Assembly (NCBI GenBank): GCA_963929535.1
Contig: CAWVIZ010000009.1
Location: 124,001-188,000 of the forward strand
Length of the DNA: 64,000 nt
Source of the DNA: Pullilachnospira sp963929535
GTDB lineage: Bacteria; Bacillota; Clostridia; Lachnospirales; Lachnospiraceae
Direction of reading: 5' to 3'
The notes under the pieces were generated by a model. The model did no database searches. It saw only the letters and a program-made list of their open reading frames with translations, and was not told the origin of the DNA. This document shows positions 25,356 through 34,719 of the stretch, piece after piece (positions within the stretch are counted from its first letter, which is position 1; each line of letters starts with the position of its first letter). Made by a program: the position numbers and the translations under genes.

Positions 25356-26726
25356 ATGAAATATGACATCATTATCATCGGAGCCGGGCCGGGAGGCATC
25401 TACTCCGCCTACGAGCTCACCAAAAAAAATCCGGATCTGAAAATCGCCGTATTTGAAGCAGGATATCCCCTGGAAAAACGCCGCTGTCCCATCGACGGAA
25501 AAAAAGTCAGATCCTGTATCCGCTGTGAAACCTGCGCCATTATGAGCGGCTTTGGGGGCGCCGGAGCGTTTTCTGACGGCAAATATAATATTACAAACCA
25601 TTTCGGCGGAACCCTTTATGAGCATATCGGAAGGCAGGAAGCCATGGATCTGATGCTCTATGTGGATGAGATCAACCTCTCCCACGGCGCGGAAAACACG
25701 AAACTGTACTCCACCTCAGGTACCAGATTTAAAAAATTATGTCTCCAGAACAAGCTTCAGCTTCTGGATGCTTCCGTGCGCCATCTGGGTACGGACCTGA
25801 ATTACGTGGTGCTGGAGCATCTGTACAGTGAGCTGAAGGACAAGGTGGATTTTTACTTCCATACGCCCGTAGCATCCCTGGAAATTATTCCGGACGGATT
25901 CCGGATCCTTTATGGGGAAGACCATGCGGACTGCAGAAAATGTATCGTTTCCGTAGGCCGCAGCGGCAGCAAATGGATGGAATCTGTCTGCCATAGCCTG
26001 GAAATCCCCACAAAATCCAACCGGGTGGATCTGGGCGTCCGGGTGGAGCTTCCTGCGGTGATCTTTTCCCATCTGACCGATGAGCTGTACGAGAGCAAGA
26101 TCGTTTACCGCACTGAAAAATTCGAGGATAACGTGAGGACCTTCTGTATGAATCCCCACGGCATCGTGGTCAGTGAAAATACCAACGGTATCGTAACAGC
26201 CAACGGACACAGTTATGAAAGTACGGAAATGCAGACGGAAAACACCAACTTCGCCCTTCTGGTCTCCAAGCATTTCTCCGAACCCTTCCGGGACAGCAAC
26301 GGCTATGGCGAAAGCATTGCCCGTCTGTCCAATATGCTGGGCGGCGGTGTGATCGTTCAGCGGTTCGGGGACCTGATGAGGGGGCGCCGCAGTACGGTAA
26401 ACCGTATCGAGGAAGGTCTGGTCCGGCCCACCCTGGCCGCCACTCCAGGAGATCTCAGCCTGATCCTGCCCAAACGGATCCTGGACGGCATCATCGAAAT
26501 GATCTATGCCCTGGATAAGATCGCCCCGGGTACCGCCAACGATGACACACTTCTGTATGGGGTAGAAGTAAAATTCTACAATATGGAAGTGGAGATTGAT
26601 GAGAATCTGGAGAGCAGGTATAAGGGCCTGTATGTGATCGGTGACGGCAGCGGCGTTACCCACTCCCTGTCCCACGCCTCCGCATCCGGTGTCTATGTTG
26701 CCCGGCACATTCTGGAGAATCTGTAG
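25356..26726 (+). CDS. FAD-dependent oxidoreductase
   Basis: 456 residues from the ATG at 25356 (GGAGGAAT upstream). An N-terminal dinucleotide-binding motif DIIIIGAGPGGIYSAYEL leads to a segment with four Cys (KRRCPIDGKKVRSCIRCETC), a feature of the family annotated NAD(FAD)-utilising dehydrogenases. The flavin-capping C-terminus is GLYVIGDGSGVTHSLSHASA. The middle part (YYVVLEHLY-like region to VIVQRFGDLMRGRRST) carries the substrate domain. No substrate is known for this family; the Cys-rich loop may bind metal or a cluster. Monocistronic. Confidence 0.82.
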   Translation: MKYDIIIIGAGPGGIYSAYELTKKNPDLKIAVFEAGYPLEKRRCPIDGKKVRSCIRCETCAIMSGFGGAGAFSDGKYNITNHFGGTLYEHIGRQEAMDLMLYVDEINLSHGAENTKLYSTSGTRFKKLCLQNKLQLLDASVRHLGTDLNYVVLEHLYSELKDKVDFYFHTPVASLEIIPDGFRILYGEDHADCRKCIVSVGRSGSKWMESVCHSLEIPTKSNRVDLGVRVELPAVIFSHLTDELYESKIVYRTEKFEDNVRTFCMNPHGIVVSENTNGIVTANGHSYESTEMQTENTNFALLVSKHFSEPFRDSNGYGESIARLSNMLGGGVIVQRFGDLMRGRRSTVNRIEEGLVRPTLAATPGDLSLILPKRILDGIIEMIYALDKIAPGTANDDTLLYGVEVKFYNMEVEIDENLESRYKGLYVIGDGSGVTHSLSHASASGVYVARHILENL

Positions 26727-26754
26727 CAGGAACCGCAGGATCACAGATCCCATT

Positions 26755-27294
26755 TTATTCCCGCGGACAGCGAACCGGCCGCTCTGAAGCCAGCCTTTCC
26801 TGCAGTCCCATGATCTCCCCCGCCACAGCCGATGCGTCCATTCCGGAGGTGTCCACCGGAATCGTATCCAGCTCCTTATACAGAGGAAGCCTGCTGACAC
26901 TTCTCCGGATCACATCGGCTGTCCGGATCCCCGCCTCCACATCCTTCTGCAGCCGGCAGACAAGTTCTTCCTCCGTGCAGATCAGGGATATGTTGATCAC
27001 CTGGCAGTGTGCCGTATCCAGGCGGGAAAGAATCTCATCAATGATCTCCTGCTGATGCATCACCCAGCAGAAAACAATATTTTCATAAGCAGAACACCTG
27101 AGGAAATTGTTCAGGACGGCACAGATATTGTCAAGAACCATTCTTTTTGTCTCACAGGTCACCTGAAAAGGATCCGCATCCCAGCACCAGTCGCCGTCCA
27201 GAAATACACTGCGGCACAGTCTTTTTTTCAGAAGCTGGCTCACGGTGGTTTTTCCCACCCCCATGGTTCCTCCGATCAGAAACAACTTTTTCAT
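26755..27294 (-). CDS. P-loop nucleotide kinase-like protein
   Basis: 179 residues. The start MKKLFLIGGTMGVGKTTVSQ carries a Walker A motif, followed by a DGD motif (VFLDGDWCWDADPF) that resembles the substrate-binding Asp of small-molecule kinases, a Walker B-like strand IVFCWVMH and a lid Arg region (VIRRSVSRLP). The order fits AAA_33/zeta-toxin-like or shikimate-kinase-like phosphotransferases. The substrate is unknown. It lies downstream of a LysR gene on the same strand. Confidence 0.75.
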   Translation of the reverse strand: MKKLFLIGGTMGVGKTTVSQLLKKRLCRSVFLDGDWCWDADPFQVTCETKRMVLDNICAVLNNFLRCSAYENIVFCWVMHQQEIIDEILSRLDTAHCQVINISLICTEEELVCRLQKDVEAGIRTADVIRRSVSRLPLYKELDTIPVDTSGMDASAVAGEIMGLQERLASERPVRCPRE

Positions 27295-27339
27295 ATTGTC
27301 ACCTCCCTGCTCTGCCCGCGCATTTCGGAGCAGGATATC

Positions 27340-28230
27340 TTATTCCTTTTCCCTGAGCCATTTTTGGGTAAAGGCAATGAATTTTTCCGTGGCTGCTCCG
27401 AAGGGCTGCTGACGCTTCCAGGCCAACACACAGGTAGAAGTCAGCTCCGGCTCCAGGGGCCTGCAGACGATCTTTTTCTCATCCCAGAGATTTCTGGAGC
27501 CGCAGATCAAAAGCGCATAGGCCAGGCCGTGATTTACCATAAGCGAACTGTTGGCGGGAAGGTTGCTGGTAAACGCCACCTGCAGATGTTCAAAATATCT
27601 TCCGAACCAGTGGGCCACCTCGCTGCGGACCCCCATCCTTGCCGGAAGGACCAGTGGAACATTGGCCAGATCCTCCGGTGTGACAGTTGTCTTTTGGGCC
27701 AGGGGCGCATCCGGGTGCATGGCGCATACCCACGATTCTTTTTCCTCCAGCCGGATAAAATCGTATCTGCCCATATCCACCGGTTCCAGGAGAAGCCCCA
27801 CATCGGTCAGTCCCCGGTCCATCCGGTCCTTTACATGATCCGCCGTGGCTGTATACAGTTCAAATGCCACCCGGGGATATCTGCTCCGGAAAGAACGGAT
27901 CAGTTCCGCAAGCACCTGATCCACCGCCCCCAGATCCCCGCAGCCGATGGATACCGTCCCTTCTATCTCTTCATTCTGCCAGGCCAGTTCCCGTTCTGTC
28001 TTGTCCACCAGCTCCAGGATCTCCTCTGCCCGGCGCCTCAGAAGTACTCCTTCATTGGTCAGCGTCAGCCTGCGGCTTCCCCGGATAAACAACTTCACTC
28101 CCATCCTCTCTTCCAGCTGGGCCAACTGGCGGCTCAGCGTTGGCTGGGTAATATGAAGTACCTCTGCCGCCTTGGTAATGCTCTCTTCTCTCACCACAGT
28201 GAGAAAATAGCGAAGTACACGTATCTCCAT
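27340..28230 (-). CDS. LysR family transcriptional regulator
   Basis: 296 residues. The N-terminal winged helix MEIRVLRYFLTVVREESITK, AAEVLHITQPTLSRQLAQLE is canonical, followed by a two-lobed periplasmic-binding-like effector domain (VSIGCGDLGAVDQVLAELI, LVLPARMGVRSEVAHWFGRY). Its likely target is the next gene in the same direction (kinase) or the MFS gene just upstream on the same strand. Effector unknown. Confidence 0.93.
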   Translation of the reverse strand: MEIRVLRYFLTVVREESITKAAEVLHITQPTLSRQLAQLEERMGVKLFIRGSRRLTLTNEGVLLRRRAEEILELVDKTERELAWQNEEIEGTVSIGCGDLGAVDQVLAELIRSFRSRYPRVAFELYTATADHVKDRMDRGLTDVGLLLEPVDMGRYDFIRLEEKESWVCAMHPDAPLAQKTTVTPEDLANVPLVLPARMGVRSEVAHWFGRYFEHLQVAFTSNLPANSSLMVNHGLAYALLICGSRNLWDEKKIVCRPLEPELTSTCVLAWKRQQPFGAATEKFIAFTQKWLREKE

Positions 28231-28330
28231 ACGCCACTCTCCTCTTCTCGTTCTTTATGGATATCTCTGCTTTTGAAAAGAGGCCGCCGCACTTCCGCGT
28301 GCAGCAGCCGCCAGGAGGGATATGTACCGG

Positions 28331-29581
28331 TTATCCCTTCCCCTGTGATACCGGAATCCGGTCTGCCTTCAGGAAAAGCAGGAATCCGGCCAGGAACATG
28401 AAGGCCAGCGCTCCCACACCCAGGTTCGTGCTTCCGGTAACCTGGCTCACCACAGATACCAGCATAGTTCCCATAAAGGAAGCTCCCTTCCCGCAGATAT
28501 CATAAATTCCGAAATATTCTCCCGACTTTTCCGCCGGAATGATCTTTGCAAAATAGGATCTGGACATGGACTGGATGGCCCCCTGGAAAAGCCCCACGCA
28601 GACTGCCAGGATCCAGAACTGGTACTGCTCCTTCAGCCCCAGACCATACAGGGCAATGCAGAAATATGCTCCGATGCAGACCAGCATCAGCCGGGATACC
28701 GCCACCTTTCCGGAAAGGCGGCCGAACAGCAGCGCAGCCGGGAAGGCCACCACCTGCGTAAGAAGAAGCGCCAGCAAAAGACCGGTGGTATCCAGTCCCA
28801 GGGCCGTTCCGTATGCGGTGGCCATATCAATGATGGTATATACGCCGTCAATATAAAAGAAAAACGCCAGTAAAAAGAACAGGATCTTCTTCTCCTTCCC
28901 CAGTTCCGAAAAGACATTTGCCAGTCTTCTGGCGCAGGAGCGCACCGGATGCTGACTGGCCTCCTGATAATATTTCTGATGGTAGGAGGTGAGAAGGGGC
29001 ACTGCCAGCAGCAGCCACCACACTGCCACCAGAAGGAAAGCGATCCCCATGGCCAGCTCCATGGTGATCCCGAGGCTTTCATAGAACAGTACCAGCAGAA
29101 GGCTCAGGATAAATGGAATACAGCTTCCGATATATCCCCAGGCAAAACCCCTGGCCGATACCTCATCCATCCGTTCTTCCGGCGCGATATCCGTCAGCAT
29201 GGAATCGTAGACCACCAGGCTCAGGGAATATGCCGACTTGGCGATCACAAACAGGATCAGGAACCAGATCCAGGACTGCATAAAGCCCAGGGCCACACAG
29301 CCGATGGCTCCCACCAGCAGCGCTCCCAGAAACACCTTCTTTTTCCAGCCCTTCAGGTCGGAGGCTGTTCCCAGAGTGGGACCCAGAATGGCCACCAGGA
29401 TCGTGGATATGGATACCGCATATCCCCAGTAGGCCAGATAATCCACATCTGAGATTCCCGCGTTCCCCGCAAGATAATTGAAATAAATGGGCATGATGGT
29501 GGATACCAGCAGGGTAAAGGCGGAATTTCCCACGTCATACAGCACCCATTTTTTCTCCAAAGAGTTTAATTTGAATTTCAT
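28331..29581 (-). CDS. UMF1 family MFS transporter
   Basis: 416 residues with about 12 membrane spans. The start KWVLYDVGNSAFTLLVSTIM is the signature of the Atg22/UMF1 (vacuole effluxer-like) branch of the major facilitator superfamily, and SLSLVVYDSMLTDIAPEERM with a G-WGYIGS helix follows. Bacterial members are of unknown substrate; efflux of amino acids or small metabolites is inferred from the fungal homologues. Codirectional with the HD hydrolase upstream (19-base gap), so probably cotranscribed. Confidence 0.88.
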   Translation of the reverse strand: MKFKLNSLEKKWVLYDVGNSAFTLLVSTIMPIYFNYLAGNAGISDVDYLAYWGYAVSISTILVAILGPTLGTASDLKGWKKKVFLGALLVGAIGCVALGFMQSWIWFLILFVIAKSAYSLSLVVYDSMLTDIAPEERMDEVSARGFAWGYIGSCIPFILSLLLVLFYESLGITMELAMGIAFLLVAVWWLLLAVPLLTSYHQKYYQEASQHPVRSCARRLANVFSELGKEKKILFFLLAFFFYIDGVYTIIDMATAYGTALGLDTTGLLLALLLTQVVAFPAALLFGRLSGKVAVSRLMLVCIGAYFCIALYGLGLKEQYQFWILAVCVGLFQGAIQSMSRSYFAKIIPAEKSGEYFGIYDICGKGASFMGTMLVSVVSQVTGSTNLGVGALAFMFLAGFLLFLKADRIPVSQGKG

Positions 29582-29599
29582 ATTGTTTCCTTCCTCCCG

Positions 29600-30262
29600 T
29601 CAGCACAGCTTGCTTCCATTGGCGTGCAGCTTGAACTTACAGCCCAGCTTTTCCGCCGCCCTCCGGCACATCAGCATCCGCTCCAGAAAAATCTCAAAAT
29701 AATCCATCACGCTGCAGATGGTATCATCCAGCTCCAAATTCATGGTAATCGTCTTTTTCTCCCTGTCGATCACCAGTTCTGAAGACAGAGCCGCGTAATT
29801 TACCCTGTCATGGATATCGAAGCCGGCCGGATTGGGATTCTGCACCCGGTTGCGCCGTACATCCGTCTTGTCCGCCAGGATCAGAGCCGCGGACACCTCG
29901 TCCACTGCCGTTCCCGTGCTTTCATCGTGATGGCCGATAGCCGTAGTCACCGTAAGGATCCGGTTCAGTTCCATCCCTCTGTTCTGAAGGATCTGGTACG
30001 CCAGGATCGCGCCGCTCTGGGCGTGATCATGACGGTTGATACTGTTCCCGATATCATGCATATATCCGGCGATCCGGGCCAGCTCCGTTTTCTGCTGCTT
30101 ATATCCCAGCTCCTTCAGGATCCTTCCCGCCTCACTGGCCACCTTGGCCGCGTGCTTCCTGGAATGTTCCGTATATCCCAGTTCTTTTAATATCTCATTT
30201 CCTCGTTCGATCAGCAGATTGATCTCCTCATCTGCCTTGATCTGCTTAAAATCCGGTTTCAT
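29600..30262 (-). CDS. HD domain phosphohydrolase
   Basis: 220 residues. HD metal-binding motifs are present in order: H in YTEHSRKHAAKVA, the HD pair in IAGYMHDIGNSINRHDHAQS, H in TAIGHHDESTG and D in ALILADKTDVRRNRV. Members cleave phosphate esters of nucleotides or related metabolites. The Asn/Asp-rich C-terminus (DDTICSVMDYFEIFLERMLM) is typical of an uncharacterised clostridial subgroup. It sits between PhoH upstream and the UMF1 transporter. Confidence 0.85.
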   Translation of the reverse strand: MKPDFKQIKADEEINLLIERGNEILKELGYTEHSRKHAAKVASEAGRILKELGYKQQKTELARIAGYMHDIGNSINRHDHAQSGAILAYQILQNRGMELNRILTVTTAIGHHDESTGTAVDEVSAALILADKTDVRRNRVQNPNPAGFDIHDRVNYAALSSELVIDREKKTITMNLELDDTICSVMDYFEIFLERMLMCRRAAEKLGCKFKLHANGSKLC

Positions 30263-30371
30263 GCTGCCGTATTCCTGCTTTCCTGTATTATTTTCGGACA
30301 GCGGCTTTCCGCAGTCCGGAGCCAGTCTTTACAACCGCTTTGTATGACTGCTTTGCAGCGGCCTGGCTCAT

Positions 30372-31742
30372 TCACAATCTCTGTACCGCGTCCATGGCCA
30401 GCAGCGACCGTTCACATTCCCCTGCCTCCATGGTAATCTGCCAGCACAGAGGGCTTCCCTTCATATGCTCTGACGCATAACAGAGACCATTGGTCCTCTC
30501 GTCCAGGAAAGGCCTGTCGATCTGGTTGGGATCTCCCAGCAGAATGATCTTGGTATCCTTCCCTGCACGGGTTATAATGCCCTTGATCTGATTGGGCGTG
30601 GTATTCTGAGCTTCATCTATGATCAGATACGTTTTGATGATGGAACGTCCCCGGATATAGTTCAGCGCTTCCGTCTGGATCAGTCCCCGGGCAAAGATTT
30701 CATCCACCTTTCCTTTCAGCTCCTGCTCGTTCTCAAACCTCTCCTCCTCACTGGAGTCGATAAGCTGCTCCAGATTGTCGATCACGGGACGCATCAGAGG
30801 AGAAATTTTTTCCTGTTCATCACCGGGCAAAAAACCGATATCGGAATCAAACTGGGCATTGGGCCGGCAGATCAGGATCCTGCGGTACTCCCCGGTGGGA
30901 TGGTTCAGCAGTTTCTCCAGCCCCACTGCCAGAGAATAAAAGGTCTTGCTGGTTCCGGCCATTCCCTTTACGATCACCAGAGGCGCCTTTTCCGCCGGCT
31001 GCATCAGCGCCTCCTGAAGAAAATACTGTCCCGCATTCCTGGGGGAGATCCCGTATGGCTGGCACTTTCGGTATTCCAGCTTCCGGATGATCCCTTTCTC
31101 CATCCGTCCCAGGTGAGTTTTCTTTCGGGACTGATCTGCCTGCAGGATCACAAACTGATTTTCTGTAAGCTGGGGAATATACCGTTCTCCCTTATCATTC
31201 AGATCGTACACGCAGTCTGCCGGGACGCCCTTTTTCTTAAAATCCTTAAAAATATCTTCCGGTACGTACACCATTCTGCGCCCGGTATACTGTTTCTCCT
31301 GCTCCAGCACCTGTTCCGCCATAAAATCCTGAGCCAGGATCCCCAGAAGCTGAGCCTTCAGACGCAGAAGGATATCTTTCGTCACCAGAATTACCTGGCT
31401 CTCTTTTTCTGCAAGTCCCAGACACACCTTCAATATACGGTTATCCATGGAGCTGTCCGGCAGATCCTCCGGCAGCGCAACATCCACAAAATTCTTCTCC
31501 ACCCGGAGCTGACCTCCTGTGGAAAGCTTTACTCCCTCCAGCAGATTTCCCTTCTGCCGGAGCTGTTCCAGATACCGGATCACTCTGCGGGCACTGGCCC
31601 CCCGTTCTCCCTCCGCTTTTTTCAAACCGTCCAGCTCCTCCAGAACCGCCAATGGCAGCACGATCTGGTTTTCCTCAAAGCATTCCGGCGCATAAGGGGC
31701 CTGAATCAGTACATTGGTGTCAAGAACGTAAACTTTGCTCAT
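30372..31742 (-). CDS. PhoH family protein with N-terminal PIN domain
   Basis: 456 residues from the ATG at 31742 (GGGAGGAATTACC upstream; the in-frame DNA before it is not coding). The PIN ribonuclease-like domain (1-140) shows YVLDTNVLIQAP, LEELDGLKKAEGERG and DNRILKVCLGLAEKESQVIL with the conserved acidic residues. The PhoH ATPase domain (about 240-456) has Walker A IVKGMAGTSKTFYSLAVGLE (an unusual GxxGTSKT loop), Walker B TYLIIDEAQNTTPNQIK and KIILLGDPNQIDRPF. This is the PhoH2/YlaK arrangement, an RNA helicase plus nuclease of stress or RNA turnover. Confidence 0.92.
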   Translation of the reverse strand: MSKVYVLDTNVLIQAPYAPECFEENQIVLPLAVLEELDGLKKAEGERGASARRVIRYLEQLRQKGNLLEGVKLSTGGQLRVEKNFVDVALPEDLPDSSMDNRILKVCLGLAEKESQVILVTKDILLRLKAQLLGILAQDFMAEQVLEQEKQYTGRRMVYVPEDIFKDFKKKGVPADCVYDLNDKGERYIPQLTENQFVILQADQSRKKTHLGRMEKGIIRKLEYRKCQPYGISPRNAGQYFLQEALMQPAEKAPLVIVKGMAGTSKTFYSLAVGLEKLLNHPTGEYRRILICRPNAQFDSDIGFLPGDEQEKISPLMRPVIDNLEQLIDSSEEERFENEQELKGKVDEIFARGLIQTEALNYIRGRSIIKTYLIIDEAQNTTPNQIKGIITRAGKDTKIILLGDPNQIDRPFLDERTNGLCYASEHMKGSPLCWQITMEAGECERSLLAMDAVQRL

Positions 31743-32040
31743 GGTAATTCCTCCCGGTACTCTCCCGCTTTCAGCCGCCGCAGGGCAGCCTGATAACGGA
31801 GAATTCTTACTTTCCGACAGCAGGCCAACCGGCTGTCGTTTCCAAGCATTGTACATGGAAAATGTGAATTCCAGAGAATACCCGGATAAAATCCAGGTTA
31901 AATCGGCCTTGCAGACCGCTGTTGACCGGCGGCATACGCCAGGAGCAGCCAGATATCCGGCTGAACCTAAGCCCCTCAGCCCCAGTCCCCTGTTTGCCTG
32001 AATTCCCATCCCGGCACCAGTCCGTCCTTACATCCGACTT

Positions 32041-32874
32041 TCACGGATCCTGTACTCTGTGTTTATACATATTCTTGACATTCTGGACTTTGATCATTCT
32101 CTCCGCAGACAGCGGCTGCATCCGTTCCGTCAGAGCCAGAACCAGTCCGTCCGCCAGAGCTGCGGATACCGCGGAAGAATGGAATTCCTCTTCCTCTCCC
32201 CGGTATACATACAGATTCACATCCGCCCGGGTATTCCCTTCCGGCCTGCTGGTAAACAGAAGCGTCCTGTAACCGGCAGTCCCGGCGTAATCCAGGATGA
32301 TCTTCCCCTCTTCTGATATCTTGGAGTACCCGAAAAGGATCACCAGATCTCCCGGTCCCGCATGGACGATCCCTTCCACCACCTCTGTTCCTCCGGAAGG
32401 GATCATCGTGATATCAAATCCCAGCCTCCTGAGCCTGAAAAACAGCAGCTGGCCCACTGATGCGGAAGCATTCTTGGCATGGATATAGATCCTTTCTGCG
32501 GTGCGGATGCTTTCCACTGCCTGCCAAAACTGGTCAGGATCCATTCCCTCCAGGGTTTTCTCCATGCATTCCCGTTGGTGGGCGAACCACTTTTCCAGAT
32601 CAAAGCCCTGGTTTTTCATCAGAGTCCCCGCCATCTTTCTGGCGGCGCCCATACGGGTCTTCTGCTTCATTACCCCGTTCTTCAGCTCTTTAAAATCCTG
32701 ATATCCCATATGCCTGACAAAACGGGAGATGGTCGCCTCGGAAACCTCCAGCCGGGCAGCCAGCTGTCCGATACTGAGAAACAGAAACTCGTCCGTATTG
32801 TTCTCAATAAATTCCCGGATCCTCCAGTCAGATTTTGTAAACTTTGTGCCGCTGTTTTTTACTGTCAGTACCAT
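32041..32874 (-). CDS. MurR/RpiR family transcriptional regulator
   Basis: 277 residues from the ATG at 32874 (GGGAGGAGATAC upstream). The HTH_6 domain contains LFLSIGQLAARLEVSEATIS, RFVRHMGYQDFKELKNGV. The C-terminal SIS domain (about 115-260; IYIHAKNASASVGQLLFFRL, DLVILFGYSKISEEGKIILD) binds phosphosugars. It is downstream of the PHP hydrolase and the ECF transporter genes on the same strand, so it is a candidate regulator of them. Palindromes with TGAAA/TTTCA halves near 37453 would suit this family. Confidence 0.92.
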   Translation of the reverse strand: MVLTVKNSGTKFTKSDWRIREFIENNTDEFLFLSIGQLAARLEVSEATISRFVRHMGYQDFKELKNGVMKQKTRMGAARKMAGTLMKNQGFDLEKWFAHQRECMEKTLEGMDPDQFWQAVESIRTAERIYIHAKNASASVGQLLFFRLRRLGFDITMIPSGGTEVVEGIVHAGPGDLVILFGYSKISEEGKIILDYAGTAGYRTLLFTSRPEGNTRADVNLYVYRGEEEEFHSSAVSAALADGLVLALTERMQPLSAERMIKVQNVKNMYKHRVQDP

Positions 32875-33067
32875 GTATCTCCTCCCAGGCAGATCTGCCA
32901 TTCCGAACAATTCTATTATAACGTAAAAAGGCCGGGTGTACTACACAGAATTTCAGAAAATCTCCGCCATTTCTCATGGATGATTTTCTTCCCCCTCCGC
33001 ATGTAAAGCGGCCGGGGACGTCTTCTGCATATACGCCCGGCTGACTGCCCTGCCTGCTCTTATCCGT

Positions 33068-33859
33068 TTATCCCTCTTCCACCAGAACAGACACGTAGTT
33101 TCCTCCGTCCGCATGGATCTCCTTCAGCGCCCTTTTCAGAAGACCCGCGGTTTTTACCTGGAAGGCCGCGTTGTCCGATATCTGAACAGAATAACGGCCT
33201 TCCTCCATTTCTCTGTAAAGATCCTTCACGGTCTTTACCTCTCTCTCCAGACAGGTACGGACACAGCCGTACTGTACAGCCTGATGAGTATCGCTTCCGC
33301 TGACCACCGGGATCTTCAGGCTGCGGCCCAGCTCATAAGTCAGCTGTTCTGTCCGTTTTCTGTTCTCTGCCACATCCTTGCCGTTAAGATCGATAAAATC
33401 AAATCTCTCAAGCTGACGGCGGGGAAGCTCAGGGATATGCCCGCCCTCCCGGAAAGGATGGCCGGCCCCTACGATCACCTGATATTCATCAAACAGATCC
33501 CTCAGCTTTTCAAAAGGAAGAAATGCTTCCTTCTCTTTGTATGGCTCCAGACGGCAGTTAAGCTCCAGAATCTCCTCCGGAGTTCCGATGGAAAGAATAT
33601 GACCTCCCTCCGCAATGTCTGTCTCCATTCCCGCAAAGATCCTGAGCCCTTCTCCGGTTACCAGAGTATCCCCCTCCCGGCTGCAGGTTTCCATCAGATA
33701 GCTGTACAGCTCATCAAACTGCAGCGTATTAAAATGTTCCGTCAGACATAGCGCGTCCAGCCCGGCCTTTTTTGCCTCGCCAAACAGCCAGTCTGTATAC
33801 ACAGTGGAAAAAGGCAGTTTTTTCGCCAGTTTTCCGTGTGTATGAAAATCAATGTACAC
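33068..33859 (-). CDS. PHP domain metal-dependent hydrolase
   Basis: 263 residues from GTG at 33859 (AAAGGAGAAACTATC upstream). The PHP metal ligands are visible: YIDFHTHGKLAK, CLTEHFNTLQ, the Glu in IFAGMETDIAEGGHILSIG, VIVGAGHPFREGGH and VVSGSDTHQAVQYG. Related to histidinol-phosphatase-like and YciV-like phosphoesterases. It starts 22 bases after ecfT and is the fourth gene of the ECF run, so it may act on the imported compound or its phosphate ester. The substrate is unknown. Confidence 0.85.
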   Translation of the reverse strand: MYIDFHTHGKLAKKLPFSTVYTDWLFGEAKKAGLDALCLTEHFNTLQFDELYSYLMETCSREGDTLVTGEGLRIFAGMETDIAEGGHILSIGTPEEILELNCRLEPYKEKEAFLPFEKLRDLFDEYQVIVGAGHPFREGGHIPELPRRQLERFDFIDLNGKDVAENRKRTEQLTYELGRSLKIPVVSGSDTHQAVQYGCVRTCLEREVKTVKDLYREMEEGRYSVQISDNAAFQVKTAGLLKRALKEIHADGGNYVSVLVEEG

Positions 33860-33881
33860 GATAGTTTCTCCTTTCCTGCTG

Positions 33882-34718
33882 TTAGATCAATGTTCCCGCC
33901 AGAGCAGCCGCTGCCGCTGCCAAAACCGATACAGCCACAAAAAGAACGTCATCATACGTAACCTTCAGGGCAGACAGCTTCATCTTCTTTACCTCCCGGT
34001 TTACCGCCGCGTACCGGTATCCTTTGATCTCCAGAGCCTCCACTGTGGTCCTGGAACGCTTGGCCGTATTCAGCATCAGCGGATAGAAAGAATGCATGAT
34101 CACCTTGACCTGATAGATCAGGCAGCGTACCTTACCTGCAAATGTCCGGTTATCCGGCGCATTTCCCCGCAGCCGGTAGGAAAGAAGCACATTCTGAAAT
34201 TCCTCCATCAGCATGGGCAGCATCCGGTAAGCGTAGGAGATGGAAAAGGACAGCCGCTCCGGACATCCGAACCACATCAGTCCGTTGGAAAGTCTGTCGG
34301 GATCCAGTCCGGAAAATACTGTAATGGAAGCCAGGGAAACCGTAGCCACCTTCAGCGTAAGCACCAGGAGCGGAATCACGGTCTCCCCGTTTCCGCCGAA
34401 CAACAGGGAAGCCAGAAAAAGATATCCCGTCTGAGAAAATACTCCGATCACAAACAAAAGCAGCACCAGCCCTGCCACCCGTGCCATCAGAGTTGTAACT
34501 GTCACGATCAGAAAGCATCCCAGAAGGAAAGGCACGCTGTCTGCAAACCAGGGTACCAGCGCGAAAAACGCATACCAGACCAGAAGGATCCTGGGATCCC
34601 GGGCGGCAATAAATGTGTCGTCATTGCCATAAGCATTTTTCAGAACCTGATTTCTCAGAAAATCCATGGACAGCTTATCCAGTACGCTGTCCGACAGTTT
34701 TCTCATCATCTTTTCCAT
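33882..34718 (-). CDS. ecfT: ECF transporter transmembrane component EcfT
   Basis: 278 residues from the ATG at 34718 with GGAGGAGTGG ahead; the start follows the stop of the ATPase gene by one base. CbiQ/EcfT fold: membrane spans near 45-110 and 240-260, and the Ala-Arg-Gly type coupling helices appear as LSYRLRGNAPDNR and EALEIKGYRYAAV, which contact the ATPases. Together with the duplicated ATPase and the S protein it makes a self-contained energy-coupling-factor importer. Confidence 0.88.
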   Translation of the reverse strand: MEKMMRKLSDSVLDKLSMDFLRNQVLKNAYGNDDTFIAARDPRILLVWYAFFALVPWFADSVPFLLGCFLIVTVTTLMARVAGLVLLLFVIGVFSQTGYLFLASLLFGGNGETVIPLLVLTLKVATVSLASITVFSGLDPDRLSNGLMWFGCPERLSFSISYAYRMLPMLMEEFQNVLLSYRLRGNAPDNRTFAGKVRCLIYQVKVIMHSFYPLMLNTAKRSRTTVEALEIKGYRYAAVNREVKKMKLSALKVTYDDVLFVAVSVLAAAAAALAGTLI

Positions 34719-34719
34719 T